Shown: positions 34,528 through 46,061 of the stretch, piece by piece
Numbering within the stretch: position 1 is the first letter of the stretch
Layout of the letters: every line of letters starts with the position of its first letter
Origin: Bacteroidota bacterium
Lineage (GTDB): Bacteria > Bacteroidota > Bacteroidia > Chitinophagales > Saprospiraceae
NCBI GenBank assembly: GCA_016124585.1
Contig: WGNL01000018.1
Span: forward strand, 186,001-250,000
Length of the DNA stretch: 64,000 bases
Reading direction: 5' to 3'
The notes under the pieces: model-generated
The model's input: the letters and a program-made list of their open reading frames with translations, nothing else
Databases searched by the model: none
What the model was told of the DNA's origin: nothing
Program-made: the position numbers and the translations under genes

Positions 34528-34558
34528 TTGGAAAAGCGGTCGGCTAGGTTTACTTTTG
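34528..34558 (+). promoter_or_regulatory. Promoter of the 41-residue membrane protein gene
   Basis: TTG at 34528-34530 and TACTTTTG at 34551-34558, exactly 20 nt apart, fit the Bacteroidota consensus. The ORF starts 43 nt downstream. Confidence 0.7.
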
Positions 34559-34600
34559 CCCCCGTTAAAACAAAACAATTCATCCATAAAAAATACCATC

Positions 34601-34726
34601 ATGTCTGACCATATAGAAAATGAAGGCAAAAAAGGCCGCTTTATGATGTGGTTCATCATCTACTTCGTCATGTTCATCAGCCTTTTGATTTACCTATACC
34701 GTTATAATCTGCATCTGGAATTTTAG
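34601..34726 (+). CDS. Small single-span membrane protein (41 residues)
   Basis: The frame begins MSDHIENEGKKGRF, followed by a hydrophobic helix (MMWFIIYFVMFISLLIYL) and YRYNLHLEF. The acidic/polar start, positive residues before the helix and a strong promoter 43 nt upstream support a real gene. I do not recognise the family. Size and topology resemble small subunits or regulators of membrane complexes, but no partner is encoded nearby. Its stop codon lies inside the left arm of an inverted-repeat element. Confidence 0.65.
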   Translation: MSDHIENEGKKGRFMMWFIIYFVMFISLLIYLYRYNLHLEF

Positions 34727-34901
34727 TTTGCAGTTCTACAGTTGGCAGCGGGCAGTCAGTTTGACAGTCTTTTAGTCAACCATTAGCCTTAACGACGAGA
34801 GGTGGTATCTTTTCACAGATACCACCTCTCGCTGTTTAAAGCAGGTCTCCGACTAACCAACTGCTGGCTAAAACTGCCAACTGTAGAACTGCAAACTAAA
34901 A
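34721..34901. repeat. Inverted-repeat element without cargo gene
   Basis: The outer 28 bp are a perfect inverted repeat (34721-34748 and 34874-34901; TTTTAGTTTGCAGTTCTACA in each arm's outer part). The left arm continues with CAGTCAGTTTGACAGTCTTTTAG, closely related to the arms that frame the four-helix-bundle gene at 55604-56165. Only a terminator hairpin lies between the arms here. Confidence 0.8.
34796..34831. terminator. 15-bp perfect hairpin inside the inverted-repeat element
   Basis: CGAGAGGTGGTATCT and AGATACCACCTCTCG around a 6-nt loop. It lies between the convergent 41-residue gene and prfC and probably terminates both. Confidence 0.75.
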
Positions 34902-34902
34902 A

Positions 34903-36483
34903 TCACTCCTCGCTCGTAAACCGGAACTCCACCAACGGGTGCGCTTCCTGCGCCATCTTCAGCGTCCAAGCGCTTTCGGCCAGGAATACGAGTTGTCCGT
35001 CCTTGTCTTTCGCCAAATCCTTCGAACGGCGACTGCGGAATTCCTGCATCGCCTTCTCGTCGCTACATTTCACCCAACAAGCTTTGTAAAGGTTCACAGG
35101 TTCGTAGGTGCAGGACGCACCATACTCGTGCTGCAAGCGGTACTGAATCACCTCGAATTGTAGTGCTCCCACTGTGCCGATTATTTTACGACCATTGACT
35201 TCCTTCGTAAAAAGCTGCGCCACGCCTTCGTCCATGAGTTGGTCGAGGCCCTTGGCGAGCTGCTTCGACTTGAGCGGGTCTGCATTTTCGACATACCGAA
35301 ATTGCTCTGGTGAAAAATGCGGAATGCCCTTGAAATGCAGCACCTCGCCATCGGTGAGCGTGTCGCCGATTTTGAAATTGCCGCTGTCGTAGAGGCCGAC
35401 CACATCGCCGGGGAAGGCATCATCAATCACCTCTTTCTTGGAAGCCATAAAACTGGTCGGGTTGGCGAAGCGCATCTGACGGGCCTGGCGCACGTGCAGG
35501 TAGTTGGTGTTGCGCTCGAACTTGCCGGAGCAGATGCGCAGGAACGCAATGCGGTCACGGTGCCGAGGGTCAATATTTGCGTGGATTTTGAAAACGAAGC
35601 CACTGAATTTTTCCTCCGTTGGCAGTACTTCCCGCTCCTCAGTCTCCCGAGGTAGCGGCGGCGGGGCGATGTCCACGAAGCAGTCAAGCATTTCCCGCAC
35701 CCCAAAATTATTGACGGCGGAGCCGAAAAACACAGGTGAAAGCTCGCCGCTCTGGTACGCCTTCACATCGAATTCTGGGTAAATCTCCTGTACCATGTGT
35801 ACTTCGTCCCGCAGCGTATTGGCGGGGCGCTCGCCCACGTGCTGGTCGAGGAGCGGGTCAGCGAGGTCTTTGATTTCGATGATTTCCTCCTCCTCCTGCT
35901 TGCCGTGGGGGCGGAAGAGCACGAGCTTCTTTTCGTACATGCTGTAAACCCCCTTGAAGGTGCCGCCCATGCCCACGGGCCAGCTCATCGGGCAGACCTT
36001 CAGACCAAGTTTCTGCTCCACCTCGTCGAGCAGGTCAATGGCGTCCTTGCCCTCCCGGTCGAGCTTGTTGATGAAGACGATGATGGGCGTGTTGCGCATC
36101 CGGCAGACGTTGACGAGCTTTTCGGTCTGGGTCTCCACGCCCTTTGCCACGTCGATGACCACGATGGCACTGTCCACCGCCGTGAGGGTACGGTAGGTAT
36201 CCTCGGCGAAGTCCTGGTGACCGGGCGTGTCAAGGATGTTGATTTTCAAATCCCGGTACTCGAACGCCATGACCGAGGTAGCCACGGAGATACCCCGCTG
36301 CTTCTCAATCTCCATGAAGTCGGAGACGGTGGTCTTCTTGATTTTATTGGACTTGACGGCCCCGGCAGTCTGGATGGCCCCGCCAAAAAGCAGCAACTTC
36401 TCGGTGAGGGTGGTCTTCCCGGCATCGGGGTGGGAGATGATGCCGAAAGTCTTGCGCCGTGCGATTTCTTCTTTTAAACTCAT
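34903..36483 (-). CDS. prfC: Peptide chain release factor 3
   Basis: RF3 is the GTPase that removes RF1/RF2 from the ribosome after peptide release. The 526-residue protein (E. coli 529) starts [20 protein letters not shown] and has all G motifs: the P-loop HPDAGKTT, the switch region [18 protein letters not shown] and [10 protein letters not shown]. Domain II has [21 protein letters not shown], and the C-terminal domain follows. I use ATG at 36483; 44 codons upstream run through a repeat and a promoter-like site. The stop codon directly abuts an inverted repeat. Confidence 0.96.
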   Translation of the reverse strand: MSLKEEIARRKTFGIISHPDAGKTTLTEKLLLFGGAIQTAGAVKSNKIKKTTVSDFMEIEKQRGISVATSVMAFEYRDLKINILDTPGHQDFAEDTYRTLTAVDSAIVVIDVAKGVETQTEKLVNVCRMRNTPIIVFINKLDREGKDAIDLLDEVEQKLGLKVCPMSWPVGMGGTFKGVYSMYEKKLVLFRPHGKQEEEEIIEIKDLADPLLDQHVGERPANTLRDEVHMVQEIYPEFDVKAYQSGELSPVFFGSAVNNFGVREMLDCFVDIAPPPLPRETEEREVLPTEEKFSGFVFKIHANIDPRHRDRIAFLRICSGKFERNTNYLHVRQARQMRFANPTSFMASKKEVIDDAFPGDVVGLYDSGNFKIGDTLTDGEVLHFKGIPHFSPEQFRYVENADPLKSKQLAKGLDQLMDEGVAQLFTKEVNGRKIIGTVGALQFEVIQYRLQHEYGASCTYEPVNLYKACWVKCSDEKAMQEFRSRRSKDLAKDKDGQLVFLAESAWTLKMAQEAHPLVEFRFTSEE

Positions 36484-36503
36484 GCGATGAAATTTTCGGG
36501 GCG

Positions 36504-36511
36504 CAAAGGTA
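36504..36511 (-). promoter_or_regulatory. Promoter -7 element of prfC
   Basis: The minus strand reads TACCTTTG, 21 bp upstream of the prfC ATG. No TTG is at the standard distance; the flanking sequence belongs to a repeat. Confidence 0.5.
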
Positions 36512-36517
36512 TTTAAT

Positions 36518-36660
36518 AGTTGGCAGTTCGACATTGTGCAGCTAGTAGTCGTCACAAACTCTATCATCCATAAAGAAAGAACGGCGCCCCCGAAGGAACG
36601 CCGCTCCCTTATCAATTAAGTTGGTGAAAAACAAACGAAGCAGTTCCAGGCTGCCAACTT
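36518..36660. repeat. Third copy of the GTTGGCAGT inverted-repeat family
   Basis: AGTTGGCAGTTCGACATTGT at 36518-36537 and, inverted, CTGCCAACTT at 36651-36660 bracket a short region with a GAACGGCG/CGCCG hairpin. The arms match the outer part of the elements at 34.7 and 55.6 kb, but the right arm is short. No cargo gene is present. Confidence 0.6.
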
Positions 36661-38103
36661 CTAAAGACTCCATCCCTTGCGGTACTCCCGCTTCACCCAA
36701 GCGTTGGCTGGCGCAAAATTCTTGCACTCGCCTTTTTGGGCATCCCAGTCAAGGCGGACACGGCCAGGGTAATCGTATGGCGCCCACCAGTCCGGTTGTT
36801 TGCCCTCTTGCAGTTTTTTGATGTCGTAGCAGCGCACGGCGAGGTTGCCGATGTTCAGCGTCTCGGTGAGCGGCACGGCGTATTCGAACGGTGAAGTAGC
36901 CTCTCCTTTCCCTTTGCAAGCATCCGCCCAAATCTGCTGGTGCGAACCCGTGCGGCGGGTGAAGGTCTGTTTCGGCATCACGTAGTCCTTCATGCGGCTG
37001 GTTGGAAGCAGCGTCGGCTTTTCCCCGAAAATGCCTGCTATCATTTTGCCCTTCGAGCCTTCCAGCAGGATGCCGCCGTCCCATGAGCCGAACGGTTCGT
37101 CGGAACCCAGTTCCGCAGGACGCATTGGCCGCAGGCCACCATCGTACCAGAACAGTTCGACAGCTGGCATGCCTTCCCTAGCTGGGAAATCCATTTTCAC
37201 AAAGCTGGCAGGGGGGCAGGAGTCGGTGTAGTTCGTTTCGATGCCATTGGCCCAGACGGTGCTGGTGCTGGCTTCCACACTGGTAGGCAAGTGCAGTTTG
37301 AGCGCCCTATACACGGGGTCCACGAGGTGACAGCCCATGTCGCCGAAGGAGCCAGTGCCGTAGTCCCACCAGCCACGCCATGCGAAAGGCAGGTAAGCGG
37401 GGTCGTAATCACGTTGTGGTGCTGGGCCAAGCCAGAGGTCCCAGTCGAGGGTGGCGGGCACTTTTGCACCAGCGGGAGGTGTGGGCACGCCTTGTGGCCA
37501 CACGGGACGGTTCGTCCAAATATGCGCCTTGGTCACTTCGCCGATGGCACCGCTCTGCACGATTTCCTGAAATTCCCGAATGCAGTCCATCGAGGAGCCT
37601 TGGTTGCCCATCTGCGTCACGACTTTGTGCTGTTGGGCAGCTTTCAGCAATTCCCGACCTTCCCAGATGTCATGCACGAGGGGTTTTTCCACATAGACGT
37701 GTTTGTTCCGTTTGATGGCGGCCATGGCCGCAACGGCGTGGGTATGGTCGGGCGTAGCGACGACGCAGGCATCAATCTGCTTGTCCTGTGCATCGAGCAT
37801 CTTTCGGAAGTCCTTGTAGCGGGGCACCTTTGGGAACATCTCGTAGGTGGTCTTGGCACGGGCGTCGTCCACATCGCAGAAAGCGACGAGGTTTTCGGTG
37901 TCCTTGAGGGCATCCCGGTGAGACTCGGCACGGCCACCAGCGCCGATGAGGGCGACATTTAGTTTATCGCTGGGCGCAATGAAGCCTTTGCCCAGCACGT
38001 GGCGAGGCACGATGAAAAATCCCGCTGCACCCAGCCCGGCAGTCTTCACGAAATCCCTTCTTTTGAAAGTGTTTTTCTCTTTGTTGGATGGTGTAGTTGA
38101 CAT
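36661..38103 (-). CDS. Tat-exported Gfo/Idh/MocA-family oxidoreductase
   Basis: A 480-residue protein with a twin-arginine signal (FKRRDFVKTAGLGAAG, residues about 12-27), a Rossmann motif VALIGAGGRAESH, VVATPDHTHAVAAMAAI, HVYVEKPLVHDIWEGREL (EKP motif) and, in the second half, WRGWWDYGTGSFGDMGCHLVDPVYRAL, where Asp and His are typical of the catalytic site. The WWDYG...GDMGCHL signature is common in large periplasmic families expanded in Bacteroidota and Planctomycetes. The substrate is unknown. It differs clearly from the 24.5 kb member. Confidence 0.88.
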   Translation of the reverse strand: MSTTPSNKEKNTFKRRDFVKTAGLGAAGFFIVPRHVLGKGFIAPSDKLNVALIGAGGRAESHRDALKDTENLVAFCDVDDARAKTTYEMFPKVPRYKDFRKMLDAQDKQIDACVVATPDHTHAVAAMAAIKRNKHVYVEKPLVHDIWEGRELLKAAQQHKVVTQMGNQGSSMDCIREFQEIVQSGAIGEVTKAHIWTNRPVWPQGVPTPPAGAKVPATLDWDLWLGPAPQRDYDPAYLPFAWRGWWDYGTGSFGDMGCHLVDPVYRALKLHLPTSVEASTSTVWANGIETNYTDSCPPASFVKMDFPAREGMPAVELFWYDGGLRPMRPAELGSDEPFGSWDGGILLEGSKGKMIAGIFGEKPTLLPTSRMKDYVMPKQTFTRRTGSHQQIWADACKGKGEATSPFEYAVPLTETLNIGNLAVRCYDIKKLQEGKQPDWWAPYDYPGRVRLDWDAQKGECKNFAPANAWVKREYRKGWSL

Positions 38104-38183
38104 GATTAACCTTATAGTTTTAAAATGAAATGGCCCCAACCGCTGCTGCGATTGAGGCCGTTAAAGTAGGTTGTTTTTGTAAA

Positions 38184-38260
38184 ACGGACTGTTAGTCCGT
38201 GCTTTTTTGCTAAAAAATTGCGGTTTGATTTCGTATGAAAGCACGGTCTGACAGACCGTG
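38184..38260. repeat. Two short palindromes of the ACGGACT family
   Basis: ACGGACT GTT AGTCCGT (38184-38200, then GCTTTTTT) and CACGGTCTG A CAGACCGTG (38242-38260). They lie between two minus-strand genes and resemble the palindrome at 53105-53121 inside icmF. The first, with its T-run, could also terminate plus-strand transcripts. Confidence 0.6.
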
Positions 38261-39292
38261 TTACGGACTGACTTTTACCAGCCGCTTCGTCCGAATCTCC
38301 CCAGCATCGTCGGAGATGCGCAGAAAATAAGCACCTTCTGGCAAATGCCGCTGCACGAGGTCGAGTTGGAGGGTTTGAAGGCCAGTTTCTAAGTTCCTTG
38401 CTTCTGCGAAAACGAGTTGGCCCGCTTCGTTATAGAGGTGGAATAGGTAGGGTTGGGCGGTTTTTACTTCCATTTCGATGGTGAGTTGGGAGATGAAGGG
38501 GTTGGGGTAGATGGTTAAATGGATTCTGTTATCGACTTTTATTTCAATTTCTTCTTCTCCAAAGAAATTCTGATAAACAGTAGACATCCCTCCACCTCCA
38601 GTCCAATCATGTTCAATCAACGGTCTTTCGTAGGTTACCACTACAGTGTTCAAAGTCAAACCAAACTTTAGCTCAACTTCTATAGATAAGTCAATTGTAT
38701 TTGCTTTTTCAATTATTATTGATTTGGATTCGTATCCCATGCAGGAAACTATAACCGTTGTACCTATTAACTGAACTGGTATCTCTACTTTGAAATATCC
38801 ATCAAAACCAGTTTCAGTACCATGTCCATCAGCCAATAATATGGTAGCAAAAGGTAATGATTCGCCTTTATCACCCAAAACCCAGCCTTCAATTGTCACT
38901 TTTCCCTCCAAAGGAGTTGGAGGTCTTTCCTTTGACGCTTTATCAAGCTGTTGAATCGGATTCTGCTCAATTTTGGATTGCCCGTTGGCCGGATTCCCAA
39001 AAAGTAACGCAGAAGATAGCGCCGCAATGGCAGCCCACGGCTTGCCTTCCTTCGGTGGCTGAGGGAGTGGTAAGGCACGATTAAGTTGTTGGTCTTGGAA
39101 AATGCCGCAGACCCGCCCTTGCCTTTGTTGATAAATCCTTACGATTTCCCGGTCGGTCATTCCTCGAAAATCCACGACGGTGCGCTCGCAATGGTCGCAA
39201 TAACGGCCACCGGGCAGCGGATGCATCTTGGAAAAATCTTGCGTGCATGGTTCTGGGATTTGGATTTTGATTGCGGTAGCCTTCTTTTTCAT
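38261..39292 (-). CDS. Carboxypeptidase-regulatory-like protein with N-terminal Cys motif and T9SS-type C-terminus
   Basis: A 343-residue protein. The N-terminus (about 1-65) has PCTQDFSKMHPLPGGRYCDHC, then VVDFRGMTDREIVRIY and RVCGIFQDQQL: four or five cysteines in a pattern I know from a Bacteroidota cell-surface protein family. A hydrophobic stretch (WAAIAALSSALLFG, about 86-99) follows. Then comes a CarboxypepD_reg-like beta domain (about 127-215; VLGDKGESLPFATILLADG) and a C-terminal domain from about 255 with IYPNPFISQLTIEM and GAYFLRISDDAG...RLVKVSP, the type A sorting-signal pattern of the type IX secretion system. There is no ordinary N-terminal signal peptide, so the topology is puzzling. 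Confidence 0.75.
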   Translation of the reverse strand: MKKKATAIKIQIPEPCTQDFSKMHPLPGGRYCDHCERTVVDFRGMTDREIVRIYQQRQGRVCGIFQDQQLNRALPLPQPPKEGKPWAAIAALSSALLFGNPANGQSKIEQNPIQQLDKASKERPPTPLEGKVTIEGWVLGDKGESLPFATILLADGHGTETGFDGYFKVEIPVQLIGTTVIVSCMGYESKSIIIEKANTIDLSIEVELKFGLTLNTVVVTYERPLIEHDWTGGGGMSTVYQNFFGEEEIEIKVDNRIHLTIYPNPFISQLTIEMEVKTAQPYLFHLYNEAGQLVFAEARNLETGLQTLQLDLVQRHLPEGAYFLRISDDAGEIRTKRLVKVSP

Positions 39293-39500
39293 AAGCTCAA
39301 TATTTTAGTGAATCAATGCATTCAAAGCTACCACCGGGCGGAATCCTTCGCCCGCCAATTTTTACCAAAAATCAGGTTTCTTATCCGCAAAAAATGACTG
39401 CTCACCGCTACCTTAATCGAAAATAACCCACCACAAATAGATTTTCATGGCTTCCCGTTTCAACGAAAAACCTACCTTTCCCGCACTAATCAAGCAAAAC

Positions 39501-40415
39501 ATGAATATCCTCCAACTGGAACACGTCGTGAAAACCTACGGAACCCACCGGGCGGTGAACGATGTGACTTTCGACATCCCGAAGGGCCTCGTGTTCGGGA
39601 TGCTCGGCCCGAACGGTGCCGGAAAGACTTCCCTCATCCGCATCATCACCAATATCACCAAGGCGGACAGTGGCAACATCTGGCTCGATGGCGAGCCGCT
39701 CAACAGCCGCCACCCTGAGCAGATCGGCTACATGCCGGAAGAGCGGGGGCTTTATAAAAAAATGAAGGTCGGGGAGCAGTTGACCTACCTCGCCCGGCTC
39801 AAGGGACTCAGTGCCTCGCAAGCCAAGGAGTCGCTCAGCTATTGGTTCAAGCGGTTCGAGATTGTGGACTGGTGGGAAAAGAAAATTGACGAGCTTTCGA
39901 AGGGGATGCAGCAGAAGGTGCAGTTCATTTCGACGGTGCTGCACAAGCCCAAACTGCTCATCCTTGACGAGCCGTTCAGCGGCCTCGACCCCATCAATGC
40001 CCAACTCATCGAATCGGAAATCCGGGAACTGGCCAAGCAGGGCACGAGCATCATTTTCTCCACCCACCGCATGGAACAGGTAGAGGAAATGTGCGACCAT
40101 ATCGTGCTCATCAACAAGGGGAAAAACGTATTGGAAGGCGAGGTGAAAGCGGTGAAACAGCGTTTCAAGGAGAACCTTTTCAGCATCGAATACGAAGGGG
40201 ATTTGCCAATGGCTTTGCGAGAGCACAACCCTGTTTTTACCCTGAAAAAAAGCGCTGGCCAGCGCCTCACCGTGCAATTGGGCGAGGGCGTCCGCACGAA
40301 CGATTTGCTCCAAAAATTTATCCACTCCGGGGTGCAGGTGCGATCGTTCAACGAGATTTTGCCGAGCATCAACGAGATTTTTATTCGTAGCGTAAGAGGC
40401 GAAGTCGGCCATTAA
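39501..40415 (+). CDS. ABC transporter ATP-binding protein (NatA/DUF4162 type)
   Basis: A 304-residue ATPase with Walker A GPNGAGKTS, Q-loop region GYMPEERGLYKKM, the signature LSKGMQQK, Walker B LLILDEPFSGLDP and the switch His in STHRMEQ. The C-terminal 80 residues resemble DUF4162, found in NatA-like subunits. It pairs with the permease 42 bp downstream to form an exporter; NatAB-type systems move sodium or drugs, but the substrate cannot be read here. An in-frame ATG at 39447 would add 18 residues; I prefer 39501, where family similarity begins. Confidence 0.93.
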   Translation: MNILQLEHVVKTYGTHRAVNDVTFDIPKGLVFGMLGPNGAGKTSLIRIITNITKADSGNIWLDGEPLNSRHPEQIGYMPEERGLYKKMKVGEQLTYLARLKGLSASQAKESLSYWFKRFEIVDWWEKKIDELSKGMQQKVQFISTVLHKPKLLILDEPFSGLDPINAQLIESEIRELAKQGTSIIFSTHRMEQVEEMCDHIVLINKGKNVLEGEVKAVKQRFKENLFSIEYEGDLPMALREHNPVFTLKKSAGQRLTVQLGEGVRTNDLLQKFIHSGVQVRSFNEILPSINEIFIRSVRGEVGH

Positions 40416-40457
40416 CCCTTCAATCATTCCAACCTTCATTCATTCAATCCTTGAAAA

Positions 40458-41783
40458 ATGGACAAACTTTGGCTCATCATACAACGGGAATACCTGACCA
40501 GGGTGAAAAAAAAGAGCTTCATCCTCATCACGCTGCTGTCGCCGGTCATTTTCGTGGCGTTATTTACCATACCGGTGCTGGTCACCATTTTTGCGGGGAA
40601 AGAGAAAAAGTCCATCCTCGTGAAGGACGATTCGGGGGTGTTTCAAGTACCGATGGACACGTCCGCCAGGGCCAATTTCATGCTTTCGCAAGACCCGTTG
40701 GACGTGATGAAAGCGACGTACAAAAGCCAAGGTTACGATGGCGTTTTGCACATACCCGCCGTGCCAGCCAGCGGCAAGATGCAGCTTAGCTACTACTCCG
40801 AGAAGCAGCTTTCGCTGGGCGTGGTGGGCTATATCTCGGACAGGGTGGCGGAACAAGTGGAGGCCAAAAAAGTGAAAGACGCCGGCTACAGCGAGGAGGT
40901 GATCGACAATTTTAAAACAGATGTCGGCATTGACCAAGAGGAACTGGCCTTCAACAAGGACGGTGTACTGGTGGAAACGGGCAAGAAAAACAGCGCCGAA
41001 CTGGCCACGGCCATCGGGTTCGTCTCCGGTTTTGTGATATACATCGTGCTGATTTTTTACGGCGCCATGATCATGCGCTCGGTGATGGAAGAGAAAACCA
41101 ACCGCATCGTGGAGGTCATCATTTCCTCTGTGAAACCCTTCCAATTGATGATGGGAAAAATACTCGGCGTGAGCGCCGTCGGGCTGACGCAGATGCTGGT
41201 TTGGATTACGATGACCTTCATCCTGACCACTGCGGCGACCTCATTCCTGCATGTTGACCCTGCCTCGTTGCAACACTCGATGGGGCCCATGCAGCAGCCA
41301 GCGCCCGAAGTTGTGACCTCTCAAGCAGGGCAGGTTTTCGAGGCCATCGCCAGCCAGAACTGGTCGTATATCCTGCCGCTGTTCCTCTTCTATTTTATTG
41401 GCGGGTATTTCATTTACTCGTCGCTGTTCGCTGCCGTGGGCGCCAGCATGGGCGACGACCAAGGCGAGAGCCAATCGCTTTCGATGGTGGCCATGGCGCC
41501 CATCATCCTTTCCATCGTGCTCATCAGCCCCATCATCGAAAATCCGACGAGCAACCTCGCTCGGTGGATGTCCATTTTCCCGCTGTTTTCACCGGTGCTC
41601 ATGCCAGCGAGGTTGGCCTTCGAACCACCGCTCTGGGAGGTGCTGCTTTCGATGGCGGTGCTGGCTGGCTCTGCCGTGTTCTTTGTCTGGCTAGCCGGGC
41701 GGATTTTCCGGGTTGGCATTTTGCTGTATGGTAAAAAGGCGACAGTGGGGGAGATGATTAAGTGGACGTTTTCGAGGGAGTGA
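40458..41783 (+). CDS. ABC-2 type transporter permease (NatB-like)
   Basis: A 441-residue membrane subunit. It starts with a cytoplasmic REYLTRVKKKSF segment and TM1 (ILITLLSPVIFVALFTIPVL), has a large extracytoplasmic domain (about 45-175), then five or so helices: GFVSGFVIYIVLIFYGAMIM, MVWITMTFIL-like, PLFLFYFIGGYFIYSSLFAAV, and two more. MRSVMEEKTNRIVEVIISSVKP is the ABC-2 coupling signature. It forms an exporter with the ATPase upstream. Confidence 0.92.
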   Translation: MDKLWLIIQREYLTRVKKKSFILITLLSPVIFVALFTIPVLVTIFAGKEKKSILVKDDSGVFQVPMDTSARANFMLSQDPLDVMKATYKSQGYDGVLHIPAVPASGKMQLSYYSEKQLSLGVVGYISDRVAEQVEAKKVKDAGYSEEVIDNFKTDVGIDQEELAFNKDGVLVETGKKNSAELATAIGFVSGFVIYIVLIFYGAMIMRSVMEEKTNRIVEVIISSVKPFQLMMGKILGVSAVGLTQMLVWITMTFILTTAATSFLHVDPASLQHSMGPMQQPAPEVVTSQAGQVFEAIASQNWSYILPLFLFYFIGGYFIYSSLFAAVGASMGDDQGESQSLSMVAMAPIILSIVLISPIIENPTSNLARWMSIFPLFSPVLMPARLAFEPPLWEVLLSMAVLAGSAVFFVWLAGRIFRVGILLYGKKATVGEMIKWTFSRE

Positions 41784-41794
41784 ACAAATTTTTA

Positions 41795-41835
41795 GTAAAA
41801 CGAAAAGGGCTTGCAAGTTGCAAGCTCTTTTCGTT

Positions 41836-41838
<3 letters not shown>
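41795..41838. terminator. Bidirectional terminator between the ABC operon and carB
   Basis: AAAACGAAAAGGGCTTGCA and TGCAAGCTCTTTTCGTTTT pair almost perfectly around AGT. It ends in the carB stop codon, so it serves both convergent genes. Confidence 0.82.
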
Positions 41839-44652
<2,814 letters not shown>

Positions 44653-44737
44653 GTATGCAGTTCGGTTTGTTTTCTTGAAAAAAGACTTCCGAAACCTCGT
44701 GCGGCTTGGGAAGTCTGGCTTTATTCGTTCCGGGGCG

Positions 44738-44765
44738 CAAAGGTAGGACGAAAATATTTCGCCAA
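44738..44765 (-). promoter_or_regulatory. Promoter of carB
   Basis: On the minus strand TTG (44765-44763) and TACCTTTG (44745-44738) lie 17 nt apart. The carB ATG is 86 nt downstream. Confidence 0.6.
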
Positions 44766-44784
44766 GGGCGGAATTGGGAAAGAA

Positions 44785-44819
44785 AAAAGCCACCAGTGTT
44801 TTACCACAGGTGGCTTTTT
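44785..44819. terminator. Hairpin after the LRR gene
   Basis: AAAAGCCACC and GGTGGCTTTTT form the outer stem, with GTG/CAC continuing inside. T-rich on the minus side, A-rich on the other; it ends transcription of the minus-strand LRR gene before the carB promoter. Confidence 0.75.
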
Positions 44820-44869
44820 AAATGTGGGATTAGTAAAATCTCAATTTTAAGACATCAAAATTGGCAGTT

Positions 44870-45682
44870 TTAGAAAATGACCTGTGTGTTTGGCAGCATG
44901 GCCTTCACCTCCGAAATCCACTGGCGGCCCATCGGGTTGTGGGACAGGTCGAGGATTTTCAATGAGCCGGCAAGGTTGCCCAGCGATTTTGGTAGGGACT
45001 GGATGTTGTTGAAGTTAACCCGCAAAACCTTGAGGTTCTTCATGTTGCAGATTTCCTCTGGCAGCTCACTCAGGCTGTTGTTCGTCAGGTTCAGCACCTC
45101 CAAATTTTCGAGCTGAGCAATTGGGACAGGCAGCTTTGTCAGTGCATTCCAACGGACACTAAGTTCCTTAAGCGACTTCATCTGGCCGATTTCAGCAGGA
45201 AGGGAATTAAGGAAATTCAGATCGAGTACTAGTTTTTTCATCGACTCGAGCTTGCCCACGCTGGCTGGCAGATGGTCAATCTGGTTGCGAGTCAAATCCA
45301 TCAACTCTAAGCTAGGCATTTTTGAAGCACTTTCTGGGAAAACCATAAGCCAATTGTGGCGAACATAGAGCTGGCGGCAGCTTGACCATTGTCCGATGGT
45401 GGCGGGCAGTTCGTTAAGCAGATTGCTGTCGAGGGTGATGACCTCGGCATCTGAACTGAATACCTCACTGGGAATTTCCGTCAAGTTTTGGCCTGAAATA
45501 TCAAGAGAACTAGTGGGTTCGGCATTAACAGGATCAACGGTTGGTTCGCTCCAAAGTAATAAGTTATGCAGGCTGGAGAAGGGGCTGGCTGTGTTTATAG
45601 CCAGTTCCTGAGCATTGGAATTATTGATATTGGAAATGATGGCTACAAGTGTGCAAACGATGGTTATGAATTGCTTTTTCAT
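44870..45682 (-). CDS. Secreted leucine-rich repeat protein
   Basis: A 270-residue protein with a signal peptide (about 1-24, ending NSNAQ) and eight or so LRRs of about 23 residues (for example LKELSVRWNALTKLPVPIAQ, LEVLNLTNNSLSELPEEICN) in the Leu-x-x-Leu-x-Leu-x-x-Asn pattern of the small bacterial/plant-like LRR class. LRRs bind proteins; the partner is unknown. The protein has no membrane anchor or sorting domain at its C-terminus. It is preceded by a 379-bp gap and followed by a terminator, so it is probably monocistronic. Confidence 0.88.
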   Translation of the reverse strand: MKKQFITIVCTLVAIISNINNSNAQELAINTASPFSSLHNLLLWSEPTVDPVNAEPTSSLDISGQNLTEIPSEVFSSDAEVITLDSNLLNELPATIGQWSSCRQLYVRHNWLMVFPESASKMPSLELMDLTRNQIDHLPASVGKLESMKKLVLDLNFLNSLPAEIGQMKSLKELSVRWNALTKLPVPIAQLENLEVLNLTNNSLSELPEEICNMKNLKVLRVNFNNIQSLPKSLGNLAGSLKILDLSHNPMGRQWISEVKAMLPNTQVIF

Positions 45683-46061
45683 TGTTGTTATAAGTTAATG
45701 GTAAAAAAATGGAATGAATCATCCATCCCGTAGGCGTCACTTTTGACGACACGGGAAAGTTTGCTAAACCGACTTGTAGCGCTACGCAGTGCGGAAAATG
45801 CACAATGGAAAATGCCATAGACCTGCCATGAGCAGCTATGGCAACTTTAAATCGGGATGGGAAATATTAGTGGGTAGATAATTGTAGGACGTAATGGATT
45901 TAAATACTGGTCCAAATTTTAACTGGATAGATGTCCTGCGGCAATTTCTAAAAATCAATTCTTGAAAATAGAATTACATCTTGCCGCCATTTGAAGAGAT
46001 GCTTTTGTAAACAGAATGCCAAAATAGCAATTTTGAGTATTATGATAAGGATTTTTGGCAG
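45683..46061. other. Intergenic stretch with no recognisable feature
   Basis: Between two minus-strand genes. I see a GTAGCGCTAC palindrome and a CCATAG/GCTATGG dyad, but no promoter pair, RNA or gene relic. Confidence 0.4.

Noticed and set aside
44653-44793. N-terminal extension of carB
   Set aside because: It crosses the promoter, and family similarity begins at the ATG at 44652.
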